In this document: piece after piece, positions 45,627-54,081 of the stretch | How the letters are laid out: every line of letters begins with the position of its first letter | Position numbering within the stretch: the first letter of the stretch is position 1 | Origin: Flaviflexus ciconiae | GTDB taxonomy: Bacteria > Actinomycetota > Actinomycetes > Actinomycetales > Actinomycetaceae | NCBI RefSeq assembly: GCF_003971195.1 | Contig: NZ_CP034593.1 | Span: 1,736,001-1,800,000 of the forward strand | Direction: 5' to 3' | DNA length: 64,000 nucleotides | Notes under the pieces: model-generated | Databases searched by the model: none | Seen by the model: only the letters and a program-made list of their open reading frames with translations | What the model was told of the DNA's origin: nothing | Position numbers and translations under genes: made by a program

Positions 45627-46180
45627 TTGTTCTCCCTCACCTTGCTGAGACGACCTGCCGCGTACGACTGCATCTCTTCACCGAACGCCGACATGTCGTA
45701 GGCGAACAGTAGATCGGAATCGACCATCGCAACCTGGAGCTGGCTAGCATCAACATGCGCACCGGTCGCGGAACGGACGATCGTGTCTGATACGAGGTTC
45801 ATTCGAGGGGCCTTCACAACACCAACAAAAAGTGTTGCTCGCCCATCGGGGGATGCGATCATTGCCTCGAGCTCCCCCTCCTTCTCCGGTGACTGACGCA
45901 GGAAGCCGGTAAATGCCTGCCATAGGCGCTCCTCGGTCAGCTGAGCAACACCCTGATCTCCGGGGAGCTCCATATCGACCTTCTCGATCGATTCGTTGGC
46001 CAGGTACCAGGTTCCGTTAACCGTCAGGTACGGGCCACCATTGTTGAACACCTCGAGCTCGCAAATCATGGGTGCCTGCTCAATACCGGGGTAGCCGATC
46101 GAGCCGTAGCCCCGCCACGTTCCAACGAGCCACGCCATCGGATACGTCTCGGGTGCCAGATTCTCCGGAATTTCAAACAT
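45623..46180 (-). CDS. FABP/nitrobindin-like protein (DUF1794)
   Basis: A 185-residue beta-barrel protein with the family start AWLVGTWRGYGSIGYPGIEQ and VFNNGGPYLTVNGTWYLANE. Nitrobindins bind heme through a histidine close to the C-terminus. Here the last 25 residues (AYDMSAFGEEMQSYAAGRLS and on) contain no histidine, so heme binding of the usual type looks lost. Genes of this family often lie beside ygfZ in actinobacteria, as here. Confidence 0.85.
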   Translation of the reverse strand: MFEIPENLAPETYPMAWLVGTWRGYGSIGYPGIEQAPMICELEVFNNGGPYLTVNGTWYLANESIEKVDMELPGDQGVAQLTEERLWQAFTGFLRQSPEKEGELEAMIASPDGRATLFVGVVKAPRMNLVSDTIVRSATGAHVDASQLQVAMVDSDLLFAYDMSAFGEEMQSYAAGRLSKVRENN

Positions 46181-46321
46181 GTCCTAAGCCTAGCGAACCG
46201 GGCACACGGGCGAAACGTGACAAATGCGGCTCGGGGTCCCAACATCCCAATCCATGCCGGTGGACTCATGCCACATGAACTGAGCTTTACGGACAGATCC
46301 GCAAGGATCTCTGCGGCCCGA

Positions 46322-47047
46322 TCAGGCCAGAATGAGGGTCAGCGTGTAAGCCACAACCGCACCCGCACAGAGCGGCACCATGGCGAGCGCAAACCCGGGC
46401 CTGCGGCGCGTGGCGGGCGGTAGCCTGCGAAGGATCGAATCAAACATCGCAAGGATTGCGCCCGCGGCCAAACCGGTGAGCCCCGCCGCGTACCAGGCCA
46501 GGTCCGCGAAGAGCATGAAGAGCAAGCCGCCAAGAAATCCGCCCACCATGTAGACGACGTGGCGAAGGTGTCGAAGAGAATGCGGGATCAGCATCTCCAG
46601 CAGGGTGGCGACTGCAATGGCGATAAGGACAACCTGAATGGCATCCACGCCATCGCTTTCAACGAGCAGGGACCTCGTCCACAGCCCCGCCATCAACGCC
46701 AGCATCGAGCCCGAGACGGTACCGGAGATCTGTTCGAGCAGGCGGGGCCTGCCATCCTTTCTCGCCATCTCAGCCACAAAGCCCGCGATCACGACAAAGC
46801 CGGCCAGGAACGTGAGTTCCCTGATTGTCAGGAAGTAGGCGACGAACGCGGTCGCGATTGCGGTGCCGACAATAACCCTGCGGGCGGTACCCGGGTTGGG
46901 CAGCTCGATAAGGAAGGACCAGCCGAATGCGAGAAACATGCCAATGAGGCCGCTGGCGACCGCCATCGCCTCCGCTCCGAGAGCCGAAGCCCCGAACAGA
47001 ACACCCGCACCGACGATCGTTGTCAGGGCTCGAGCGTTCGCACTCAT
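46322..47047 (-). CDS. Hypothetical polytopic membrane protein
   Basis: About 241 residues with eight or nine hydrophobic spans (for example TTIVGAGVLFGASALGAEAM, FVVIAGFVAEMARKDG, LLFMLFADLAWYAAGLTGLA, MVPLCAGAVVAYTLTLILA). It is not recognised. I use the ATG at 47047; an in-frame GTG at 47098 would add 17 residues that do not look conserved. It stands alone, 141 bases from the nitrobindin-like gene. Confidence 0.75.
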   Translation of the reverse strand: MSANARALTTIVGAGVLFGASALGAEAMAVASGLIGMFLAFGWSFLIELPNPGTARRVIVGTAIATAFVAYFLTIRELTFLAGFVVIAGFVAEMARKDGRPRLLEQISGTVSGSMLALMAGLWTRSLLVESDGVDAIQVVLIAIAVATLLEMLIPHSLRHLRHVVYMVGGFLGGLLFMLFADLAWYAAGLTGLAAGAILAMFDSILRRLPPATRRRPGFALAMVPLCAGAVVAYTLTLILA

Positions 47048-47229
47048 CCGCGTTTCAATTCCAAAGGCCACGTTCCGATCTTGCCATGATTGGGCCACGT
47101 AACCACGTTAAACGGCCAGGATCACGCTCCCCAGATAGGTCGCATTCGCCCCCGACCTGCAAATACGTGCATGGTTACCAAAAAGTAGTTGCACGGAAGA
47201 GAGATCGTTCTGGTGATCGGGGTAACAGA

Positions 47230-47258
47230 TTGACGAATCGGTGAAAGACGGTAAGAAT
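47230..47258 (+). promoter_or_regulatory. Candidate sigma-A promoter for a small RNA
   Basis: TTGACG at 47230-47235 and AAGAAT at 47253-47258 are 17 bases apart. Transcription would begin near 47264, just before a strongly folded stretch that ends in a terminator. Confidence 0.5.
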
Positions 47259-47263
47259 GGTGT

Positions 47264-47397
47264 CACGGCACCGGATCGCGAAAGCCCCGGGCTCCAACTA
47301 TTGCCACTACGAGTGGCCTTCGCGCCGACAGGCGCTATCCGGTTCGGTGTCGCACAGTTAGCGCCGACTCTGTCGGCGCTAACTTATTTTCTTCTTC
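47264..47397 (+). ncRNA. Candidate structured small RNA or leader RNA upstream of gntR
   Basis: There is no ORF, but pairing is dense. An outer stem ACCGGAT/ATCCGGT (47270-47276 with 47337-47343) encloses CGCGAA/TTCGCG (47277-47282 with 47319-47324) and a perfect hairpin GCCACT-ACG-AGTGGC (47303-47317). GCGCC-GACA-GGCGC (47322-47335) is an alternative hairpin that competes with the second stem. A strong terminator follows. The predicted transcript is about 130 bases. It lacks the SRP RNA motif GGAAG, any obvious 6C RNA cytosine loops, and the paired ACGR loops of the guanidine-II class. It lies about 100 bases before the gntR start, so it could be an independent RNA or a terminating riboswitch. 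Confidence 0.5.
47356..47384 (+). terminator. Strong Rho-independent terminator
   Basis: A perfect 13-base-pair stem (47356-47368 with 47372-47384, loop TCT) followed by TATTTTCTTCTTC. This is the best terminator in the window, yet no protein gene on the plus strand precedes it, which supports the small RNA above. Confidence 0.9.
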
Positions 47398-47501
47398 GGA
47401 CATCCGCTCTAAACGCACGGGACGTGCGATTATGGCCTTTCAGTTGCTCATCACCGTTGCGCGCGTGAGAGAATGAACGGGCACAATGAGAAGGAGCAAA
47501 T

Positions 47502-48211
47502 ATGTCCGTTGATCGGGTTACAGCTGCCGTCGACGACATCCTGTCGAGGATCTATTCCGGTGAATTTAGCGTCGATGAGCCACTGCCCCGGAGGCGGATC
47601 TCGCTACGCTCCTTGAGGTTTCCCGTCCCACCATGAGGGAGGCCGTACGCTCACTCTCAACGCGCGGCGTCCTCAAGGTTGTGCACGGTCGCGGCACGTT
47701 CGTTAATCCGATCGACTCATGGACGGACCTGCCAACAATGATCGCGGCATTCATCCACACCGAGTCGCCCCGGCGGATCGGGCTTCAACTCATCGAGCTT
47801 CGCCGCATGATCGAGGTCGGCGCGTGTGGGCTTGCTGCCCGCAACCGTACCGCCGACGACATTACCGCTCTCCGAAAGCACCTCGAGACTTACTCCGTTG
47901 CGGAAAAGCACGGAGACATTACGGGCGTGACCCAAGCGGATCTTGCATTCCACACGACCATTCTTAAGGCAAGCAAGAACCCGTTTCTGTCTGCCATCAT
48001 GATTCCGCTCCAGGACGCCCTTTCTGCTTCACGAAAGCTGACGAGCTCCGATGAGAGTATTCGCAACCGGGCAACCGAGCATCATAAGGTGATCCTCGCC
48101 GCCATCGAGGATGGCGACGAGGATCGGGCAAAGAATGCGATGAGAGCTCACATGACGCAGACGGCGGACGATATCGCCACGCACCTGTCGGATGAGCCGG
48201 TGAAGGCCTAG
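47502..48211 (+). pseudogene. GntR/FCD-family regulator, one-base frameshift
   Basis: AAGGAG precedes ATG 47502. The first frame reads SVDRVTAAVDDILSRIYSGE and FSVDEPLP, then leaves the frame at the C run 47586-47589. The second frame continues with EADLATLLEVSRPTMREAVR (the helix-turn-helix) and GVLKVVHGRGTFVNPIDSW, then an FCD ligand domain with LRRMIEVGACGLAARNRTAD and ending SDEPVKA. Adding one C rejoins them into a normal 236-residue FadR-type regulator. An error in the C run is the simplest explanation. The gene is convergent with the cyclase gene (four-base overlap) and may control it. Confidence 0.88.
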
Positions 48212-48894
48212 TCCTCCAGCAACGCCATCGCGTTGACCTGTGCGGAGTCGACTCCCTTGATGCGGAGCGGCCCCATGGTGAGGAACTTGATCTTCTTATC
48301 ACCGATCGGTGCGAGGCTCATGTCCTCGATACCGGTGATGATGTGGTCGTTGTAGTTGCCGAGCAGCCAGCGGTGTGCCTCCGGGCCGTGGTCGTTGGTC
48401 GGTGCCGCAATAGACATCCAGTCCATGCCGATGCAGGCAAGCTCCGGGAACTCTTCGTTCAGCCACTTGGACAGGCCCGAGTGGATGGAGACGCCGCGGT
48501 TCTGATAGGTATCGGGATCCGACTCTCGCTTCTCTTCAAAGCCGGTGCCCAGGAGCAGGAGGCGCTTGCCCTTCAGCTCGTCCGCATAGGGCTCGAGGTC
48601 TTCCTTCGTGACGATCTCTTCGGCGCCGTTACGGTGCGGGAGGTCCACGAGAAGAATCTCATCGCCGTGGTAGGCGAAGGTCTCAATCGGTAGCTCATCG
48701 AACGGGGTACCCGACGTGTTGAAGTGACGGGGTCCATCCATGTGCGTACCGAAGTGGTTCGGCAGGGTGATGAGGTGCGAGTTAAACGGCTTTCCGGTCT
48801 CCGACAGGTGCGTGTCCTGCTCAATGCTGATGACGGGCTCTCCCGGCCATGCAACATCTTTCGGGTCCAGGACATGGGCAAGGTGTACGAACAT
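48208..48894 (-). CDS. Cyclase-family (kynurenine formamidase-like) metal hydrolase
   Basis: A 228-residue protein with the family metal motif HFGTHMDGPRHF (HxGTHxDxPxH type) and a second conserved region GMDWMSIAAPTNDHGPEAHR near the C-terminus. Related enzymes hydrolyse N-formylkynurenine, cyclic amides or isatin. The substrate here is unknown. The ATG at 48894 follows GAAGGAG; an in-frame ATG earlier is less likely. A palindrome lies about 40 bases upstream. Confidence 0.88.
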   Translation of the reverse strand: MFVHLAHVLDPKDVAWPGEPVISIEQDTHLSETGKPFNSHLITLPNHFGTHMDGPRHFNTSGTPFDELPIETFAYHGDEILLVDLPHRNGAEEIVTKEDLEPYADELKGKRLLLLGTGFEEKRESDPDTYQNRGVSIHSGLSKWLNEEFPELACIGMDWMSIAAPTNDHGPEAHRWLLGNYNDHIITGIEDMSLAPIGDKKIKFLTMGPLRIKGVDSAQVNAMALLED

Positions 48895-48931
48895 CGTTGT
48901 TCTCCTTCGTTGTGAGTGTGGCAACAATTCA

Positions 48932-48947
48932 CCTCAGACCTCTGAGG
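48932..48947. promoter_or_regulatory. Palindrome before cyclase gene, candidate GntR operator
   Basis: CCTCAGA-CC-TCTGAGG is a perfect 7+7 dyad, 38 bases before the cyclase ATG. GntR/FCD regulators bind such short palindromes, and a GntR gene is adjacent. The rest of the gap 48895-49277 holds a weaker dyad TAAGG/CCTTA (48963-48976) and no gene. Confidence 0.5.
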
Positions 48948-49179
48948 ACTGGCAAGCGAGAATAAGGTTACCCTTACAAAGCGATGGGAACGTATTCAGA
49001 GTGGGTTGAGAAAGCTCGATGAACTTCCCGGGTGAGGATTCCCCGCGGGTTCTCAAACTACTTTCATAGGGCTTTTTTCCGTCATCGTTTCCAGCGTTCC
49101 TCGTTCAATCCCTCGGAGCAAAAGTGGATACGTGAGGATAGCGACCATCGGTACTGCTGAGATATCTGCCCGTAGAGCC

Positions 49180-49209
49180 CTGTGCGCCCGCCGGGTGGCG
49201 GGCGCACAG
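49180..49209 (-). terminator. Hairpin after pstB
   Basis: A perfect 13-base-pair GC-rich stem (49180-49192 with 49197-49209, four-base loop) lies about 70 bases past the pstB stop. No U tract follows on the minus strand. Confidence 0.6.
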
Positions 49210-49277
49210 TCAGTTCGATGCGAACTCGTTGGTTGGGTTGGCGGCCGGTCTGATCATTCCTGCCGTGTCCCCGGGTA

Positions 49278-50057
49278 TCAGCCGAAGCGGCCCGAGACGT
49301 AGTCCTCGGTGTCCTTCTTCGAGGGGTTGGAGAAGATCTTCTCCGTGGTGTCGTACTCGATGAGGTGGCCGGGCTTGCCGGTGCCCTCAATGTTGAAGAA
49401 CCCGGTCATCGTCGACACGCGAGCGGCCTGCTGCATGTTGTGGGTGACGATGACGATCGTGTAGTCCTTCTCGAGCTCACGGATAAGGTCCTCGATGGCG
49501 AGGGTCGAGATCGGGTCGAGAGCCGAGCAGGGCTCGTCCATGAGGAGCACCTCGGGCTTGACCGCGATGGCGCGGGCGATGCAGAGGCGCTGCTGCTGGC
49601 CACCGGACAGGGAGGAGCCGGGACGTCCGAGGCGGTCCTTGACCTCTTCCCAGAGGTTGGCGCCGCGCAGCGAGAACTCGACGAGCTCATCGGCTTCGGA
49701 CTTGCTCATTTTGCGAGAGTTGAGCTTTGCGCCAGCGAGGACGTTGTCCGCGATCGACATCGTCGGGAACGGGTTCGCACGCTGGAACACCATTCCGACG
49801 GATGCTCGGACGTCGACGGGGTCAACGCCGGGGCCGTAGATGTTCTTGCCGTCAATGACGGCGTCGCCTTCCACGTATGCGCCCGGAATGACCTCGTGCA
49901 TGCGGTTGAGCGACCTGAGGAAGGTCGACTTACCGCAGCCGGAGGGGCCGATGAGGGCCGTCACCGAGCGGGGTGCAATGTGCATGGTGACATCCTCTAC
50001 GGCGAGGAAGTCGCCGTAGTAGATGTTGAGGTTTGAGACGTCAATGCCTTCGTTCAC
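49278..50057 (-). CDS. pstB: Phosphate ABC transporter ATPase
   Basis: ATP-binding subunit of the high-affinity phosphate importer. The 259-residue protein has Walker [21 protein letters not shown], the signature [17 protein letters not shown], Walker [17 protein letters not shown] and the switch His in [15 protein letters not shown]. The GTG start follows GGAAGGA. It is the last gene of pstSCAB. Confidence 0.97.
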   Translation of the reverse strand: MNEGIDVSNLNIYYGDFLAVEDVTMHIAPRSVTALIGPSGCGKSTFLRSLNRMHEVIPGAYVEGDAVIDGKNIYGPGVDPVDVRASVGMVFQRANPFPTMSIADNVLAGAKLNSRKMSKSEADELVEFSLRGANLWEEVKDRLGRPGSSLSGGQQQRLCIARAIAVKPEVLLMDEPCSALDPISTLAIEDLIRELEKDYTIVIVTHNMQQAARVSTMTGFFNIEGTGKPGHLIEYDTTEKIFSNPSKKDTEDYVSGRFG

Positions 50058-50099
50058 AGGATTGTTCCTTCCAGGGTTTCATTACGCCGGGATACCGGC

Positions 50100-51194
50100 T
50101 TACTTTTCGCCCTTCGGCGCGAACGCCTTGGCAATGAATCGGGCTATGAGGTTGAGCAGGAGAACCAGGATGATGAGCGTCAGGGCGCCCGACCACGCGA
50201 GTTCGCGGGTCTGCTGGTTACTCCAAGAAGCGTAAACGTATGTCGGCAGAGTTTCCATGTATCCGGTGAACAGGTTCCAGTTGAATACGTTGGTTGTGCC
50301 GGTGGTGATAAGGAGCGGGGCGGTCTCACCGATAACGCGGGCGATAGCGATGACGACGCCGGAAACGATGCCGGGCAGTGCGGTACGGAGAACAACCTTG
50401 ATGATTGTTCGGGACTTCGTGACACCCAGCGCATAGGAGGCTTCGCGCAGTTCGTTGGGGACGATGCGGAGCATCTCCTCCGTGTTCCTGACAACGATCG
50501 GTGTCATGAGAACAACGAGCGCGACCGCGCCCATGAAGCCCGTCTTCATTTGAAGTGCCTCCGACTTCCCAACGAAGTATTCCGCGATCGTTGGGATCAT
50601 CGCTGCTGCGAACAGACCGGCAACAATCGACGGAATACCGGTCATGATATCGACGAGGAACGTCACCGTGCGGGAGAGCCAGCCACGGCCGTATTCGACT
50701 AGGTAAACGGCGGTCATGATGCCCAGCGGGACCGCGATAAGCGCGGTCGTGCCGGTGATGACGAGCGTACCGACGAGGGCGTGGCCCGCACCGGAAGCGT
50801 GATCCTCAAGCGTCAGGCCGTCCTTGTCGTTCGTAAGGAACTCCCAGTCCAGTGATCCAACACCGGCCTCCACGACCATCCACAGAAGGGAGATGAGAGG
50901 GGCAACGGCCACGAGGAACGCGGTCGTAATGAGGCCGGAAATCAGGCGGTCGGTTGCGTAGCGACGGCCTTCTACAAGGAAGGAGATTGCCGTTGCGACC
51001 ACCAGGTAGAAGATGATCGTGAGGACGACCGAGGCGATCGGGGTGATGCCCTCGTAGCCCCACGTGTTCAGGCTGAACAGTGACAGCGCGGCCGAGACGA
51101 CGATGATGGCGGGGGTGAACCAGCGGGGAAGGCGATTACCGTGGGTAGACGACTTCTTGGTCCCCATGATTTCGTTTTCAGTCAAGGTGGTCAT
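50100..51194 (-). CDS. pstA: Phosphate ABC transporter permease PstA
   Basis: Membrane subunit of 364 residues. After an N-terminal stretch with several spans, the permease core has GIMTAVYLVEYGRGWLSRTV, DIMTGIPSIVAGLFAAAMIP and the ATPase contact loop LREASYALGVTKSRTIIKVV. An extra hydrophobic region before the core (residues 28-120) makes it longer than E. coli PstA (296). The ATG overlaps the pstC stop (ATGA). Confidence 0.96.
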   Translation of the reverse strand: MTTLTENEIMGTKKSSTHGNRLPRWFTPAIIVVSAALSLFSLNTWGYEGITPIASVVLTIIFYLVVATAISFLVEGRRYATDRLISGLITTAFLVAVAPLISLLWMVVEAGVGSLDWEFLTNDKDGLTLEDHASGAGHALVGTLVITGTTALIAVPLGIMTAVYLVEYGRGWLSRTVTFLVDIMTGIPSIVAGLFAAAMIPTIAEYFVGKSEALQMKTGFMGAVALVVLMTPIVVRNTEEMLRIVPNELREASYALGVTKSRTIIKVVLRTALPGIVSGVVIAIARVIGETAPLLITTGTTNVFNWNLFTGYMETLPTYVYASWSNQQTRELAWSGALTLIILVLLLNLIARFIAKAFAPKGEK

Positions 51195-52312
51195 GCGTTA
51201 GCCCCCGAGAATTCCTTACGACGGTTCACAATGCCGCGCGCGATGAAGTTGACAATGAATGTCAGGACGAAGAGGAGCAAGCCGAGCGCAATGAGGAACG
51301 GCTGCTCGAGCGACGGATTCTCAGCGGTTCCCGCACTGGCCTCGGGCCAGCGCAGAGCGATCTGCGAAGCGATTGTCGAGTGCTGTCCGACCGAGAAAAC
51401 GTTGAAGTTGATTTGCAGGCCGGCCGACAGAACCATAAGGAGCGCCATCGTTTCACCAAGCGCACGGCCCAGGCCAAGCATTGCGGCGGACACCATGCCG
51501 GAGCGTCCCATGGGGAGCACCGTCATCTTGATCATTTCCCAGCGGGTGGCACCCAGTGCCATTGCTGCCTCTTCCTGGAGGCGCGGGGTCTGAATGAAGA
51601 CTTCGCGGCATAGGGAGGTGATGATCGGAAGGATCATGATCGCGAGGATGACAGCAGCCATGGCGATGTTACGGGCGGGTCCGGCGGAGACGGTGAGGAC
51701 GTCGGGCTGGATCGGCCACCATTCCCAGTTCTCGGCGGGGTAGGCCAGGAACGGCAGTCCACCGCTCCACACCTCTTCGCCGTCTACCATCTCGGAATCG
51801 CCGGTGAAGAACACAATGATGGGACGGAGGTAGTCCTCCATCCAGGTAAAGATGGGCTTCATCAGAGGCTCAAGCGTCCACATACCCCACATACCGAAGA
51901 TGATGGAGGGGATGGCTGCGAGCAGGTCAATGATATATCCGAGAAGCTGAGCGAGACGCCTCGGAGCAAAGTGGGAGATAAAGAGGGCAATGCCAATGGC
52001 AAGAGGAACTGCAATGGCAAGAGCCATCAGTGCAGAGAGGACCGTGCCGAACAGTGCCCTGGCTGCGTATCCCCAGAAGGACAGCGGCTCAGAACCAACT
52101 TGAGCGAATCCGACATCCTCCTGGATCTCTTCCATGGAGGCCGTATAGACCTGGTACGACTGGAGGAGAAGGAAGAACGCAACGGCGCCCAGAAGCACGA
52201 GAATCGCGATTCCAGCTCCGTACGCAAAACCGCGGAACGTCTTATCGCCGGTTGAACCGACAGAGCGCTTCCGAGTCTTCTTCGCCTCGTCTCTCGTTGT
52301 CACTGTAGACAC
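51191..52312 (-). CDS. pstC: Phosphate ABC transporter permease PstC
   Basis: Membrane subunit of 373 residues. A first span (GAGIAILVLLGAVAFFLLLQ), then PLAIGIALFISHFAPRRLAQ, DLLAAIPSIIFGMWGMWTLE and the contact loop LQEEAAMALGATRWEMIKMT mark the PstC family. The GTG start follows AAGGAG. A strong hairpin separates it from pstS. Confidence 0.96.
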   Translation of the reverse strand: MSTVTTRDEAKKTRKRSVGSTGDKTFRGFAYGAGIAILVLLGAVAFFLLLQSYQVYTASMEEIQEDVGFAQVGSEPLSFWGYAARALFGTVLSALMALAIAVPLAIGIALFISHFAPRRLAQLLGYIIDLLAAIPSIIFGMWGMWTLEPLMKPIFTWMEDYLRPIIVFFTGDSEMVDGEEVWSGGLPFLAYPAENWEWWPIQPDVLTVSAGPARNIAMAAVILAIMILPIITSLCREVFIQTPRLQEEAAMALGATRWEMIKMTVLPMGRSGMVSAAMLGLGRALGETMALLMVLSAGLQINFNVFSVGQHSTIASQIALRWPEASAGTAENPSLEQPFLIALGLLLFVLTFIVNFIARGIVNRRKEFSGANA

Positions 52313-52336
52313 GCGAAACTCCTTAATTGAGCACTG

Positions 52337-52369
52337 AATGGCGGGCTGGCCATAGGCCAGCCCGCCATT
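52337..52369 (-). promoter_or_regulatory. Intercistronic hairpin between pstS and pstC
   Basis: A perfect 15-base-pair stem (52337-52351 with 52355-52369, loop ATA) lies 27 bases after the pstS stop. It probably limits read-through or protects the pstS message, giving more binding protein than permease. The same design occurs between tctC and tctB. Confidence 0.65.
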
Positions 52370-52396
52370 AGGCTACTTTATTAACTGCTCGAGCAA

Positions 52397-53632
52397 TTAC
52401 TCGGTGACGATGGCGTCAATCGCGGGCATAACGCGCGACTGGAGATCGTCGGAGATGGGGGCGTTACCGCCGCCGGCTGCGGTCGCGGCCTGCTGACCCT
52501 CGTCCGATGCCATGTAGGAGAGGTAGCCCTTGACGTTAGCGGCTTCCTGAGCGTCGTCGTACTCGGTGCAAGCAATGATGTAGGAGATCATGACAACCGG
52601 GTAGGCGTCAGCGATCGAACCATCGCGCACGAGGTCAACCGTGAGGATGTACTCGTTTGCATCTTCGGTCGGCTCGGAGCCGTCGACGATCGCGGCAGCA
52701 GCCTCGGGCGAGTACTCGAGGAACTCGCCGTTGACCTCGACGTTGGCGGCACCGAGGTCGCCAATCTGCGAAGCGTCAGCGTAGGTGATTGCACCCTCGG
52801 TCTGAGCGGTGAGGTCGACAACACCGTTGGTCTTCTCCGCGGACTGCGTGCCCGAGATCGGCCAAACATCGCCGGTCTCGTAGGGCCATGCCTCTTCGCC
52901 AGCAGCCTCAACAATGTACTGCGTGAAGTTCTCGGTGGTACCCGAGTCGTCTGCACGGTTGATCGGAACGATCTCAAGGTCGGGGAGGTCAACATCCGGG
53001 TTGTCGGCGACAATTGCGTCGTCGTTCCAGTTGGTGATCTCACCGCTGAAGATTGCGGCGATGTTAGCTGCCGAGAGGTTGAGCGAGTCAACACCCGGGA
53101 GGTTGTAAGCAACAGCAATCGGCGAGATGTAGAGCGGAAGCTCAAGAAGCTCCGAGCCACAACGCTCCGCAGCAGCTGCAACCTCTTCCTCGTCGAGGAT
53201 CGAGTCGGTACCGGCGAAGGAAACCTCGCCACCGATGAACTGCTCGCGACCCGTGCCCGAACCGGTCGGGTTGTAGTTAACGGTCACGCCGTGGTCGGCG
53301 GAGAAGTTATCGCGCCAAGCCTGCTGGGCGTTCTGCTGCGAGGAAGCACCAGAGCCATTCAGCGTGCCAGAGACGCCAAGGTCAGCGATCGGGGTGGGGA
53401 CGTCAACCGAACCAGCGGTGTCGTCGCCCTCGTCCTCGGTCGGCTCCTCGGAATCTTCCTCGGTGGTCTCCTCGGCGTCGGTGGTATCCTCCGCAGCCGT
53501 GGTCTCCTCCACTCCAGTCGTCTCCTCGGTATCCGAGTCGTCGGAGCAGGCGGTCAGGGTGATAGCAAGGGCGCCAGCGAGTGCGAGCGATGCTGCCTTG
53601 CGGGAACGGGTGATGTTCACGGTCGTTTCCAT
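52397..53632 (-). CDS. pstS: Phosphate-binding lipoprotein PstS
   Basis: A 411-residue phosphate receptor. The signal peptide (AASLALAGALAITLTACSDD) has the lipobox LTAC. A Glu/Thr-rich acidic spacer of about 45 residues follows and probably reaches through the wall. The binding fold has VSGTLNGSGASSQQNAQQAW, NYNPTGSGTGREQFIGGEV and the Asp/Ser/Thr phosphate contacts in RADDSGTTENFTQYI. The ATG at 53632 or a GTG four codons later may be the start. A candidate PHO box lies 82 bases upstream. Confidence 0.96.
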   Translation of the reverse strand: METTVNITRSRKAASLALAGALAITLTACSDDSDTEETTGVEETTAAEDTTDAEETTEEDSEEPTEDEGDDTAGSVDVPTPIADLGVSGTLNGSGASSQQNAQQAWRDNFSADHGVTVNYNPTGSGTGREQFIGGEVSFAGTDSILDEEEVAAAAERCGSELLELPLYISPIAVAYNLPGVDSLNLSAANIAAIFSGEITNWNDDAIVADNPDVDLPDLEIVPINRADDSGTTENFTQYIVEAAGEEAWPYETGDVWPISGTQSAEKTNGVVDLTAQTEGAITYADASQIGDLGAANVEVNGEFLEYSPEAAAAIVDGSEPTEDANEYILTVDLVRDGSIADAYPVVMISYIIACTEYDDAQEAANVKGYLSYMASDEGQQAATAAGGGNAPISDDLQSRVMPAIDAIVTE

Positions 53633-53713
53633 CCTTCAATAGTTCTGGGAGAGCGCGAAGCTCCGGACCGGGATCTACGCTAAGCGGGCTTGGTGACCAC
53701 AAAACCGGTTTAG

Positions 53714-53731
53714 GGTAAACAGTTGGTTAAC
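53714..53731 (-). promoter_or_regulatory. Candidate PHO box before pstS
   Basis: On the minus strand GTTAACC and GTTTACC occur 11 bases apart. PhoP boxes of streptomycetes are 11-base direct repeats of GTTCACC-like units. The place before pstSCAB fits phosphate-starvation control. Confidence 0.6.
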
Positions 53732-53814
53732 ACTGCTATGAATCAGATCACGGCTTGGCCCCTTAGCGTGTCAAATCCGCTCGAAATGACCATTTCGTCC
53801 TACTAAGACGGAAA

Positions 53815-53832
53815 ATTCTTGAGCTCAAGAAT
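53815..53832. repeat. Perfect 18-base palindrome upstream of pstS
   Basis: ATTCTTGAGCTCAAGAAT is fully self-complementary and lies about 185 bases before pstS. A smaller dyad CGAAAT/ATTTCG is at 53782-53797. The gap 53633-54081 has no supported gene on either strand. Confidence 0.6.
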
Positions 53833-54081
53833 CAAGTAACAACATCATCACGATTCAGGTGATTCCCCGCGCACAGGGTTGCGGCCGGGCACAATACACC
53901 ACGCTGGCGGGGTGTCGCGCCCCACCACTCTCTCCCACATCTGCCCCACGGCAGATCGTTCAGCGGGGAATGTGCGGGGGCGAAGCAAGGCTTGGCGATT
54001 CGATCTAACCACCGGCGAGTCCACAGCTCAGCTACCAGCGGGCCCTGAGCTGGCTCACAGACCTATCGGGCGTAGCGGTTA

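Noticed and set aside
47303..47317. Guanidine-II (mini-ykkC) hairpin with ACGA
   Set aside because: The loop is only ACG when the stem is fully paired, and there is no second ACGR hairpin of the required form.
48963..48976. Second DtxR/IdeR box in the cyclase leader
   Set aside because: Only about 13 of 19 positions match, and the neighbouring genes have no iron link.
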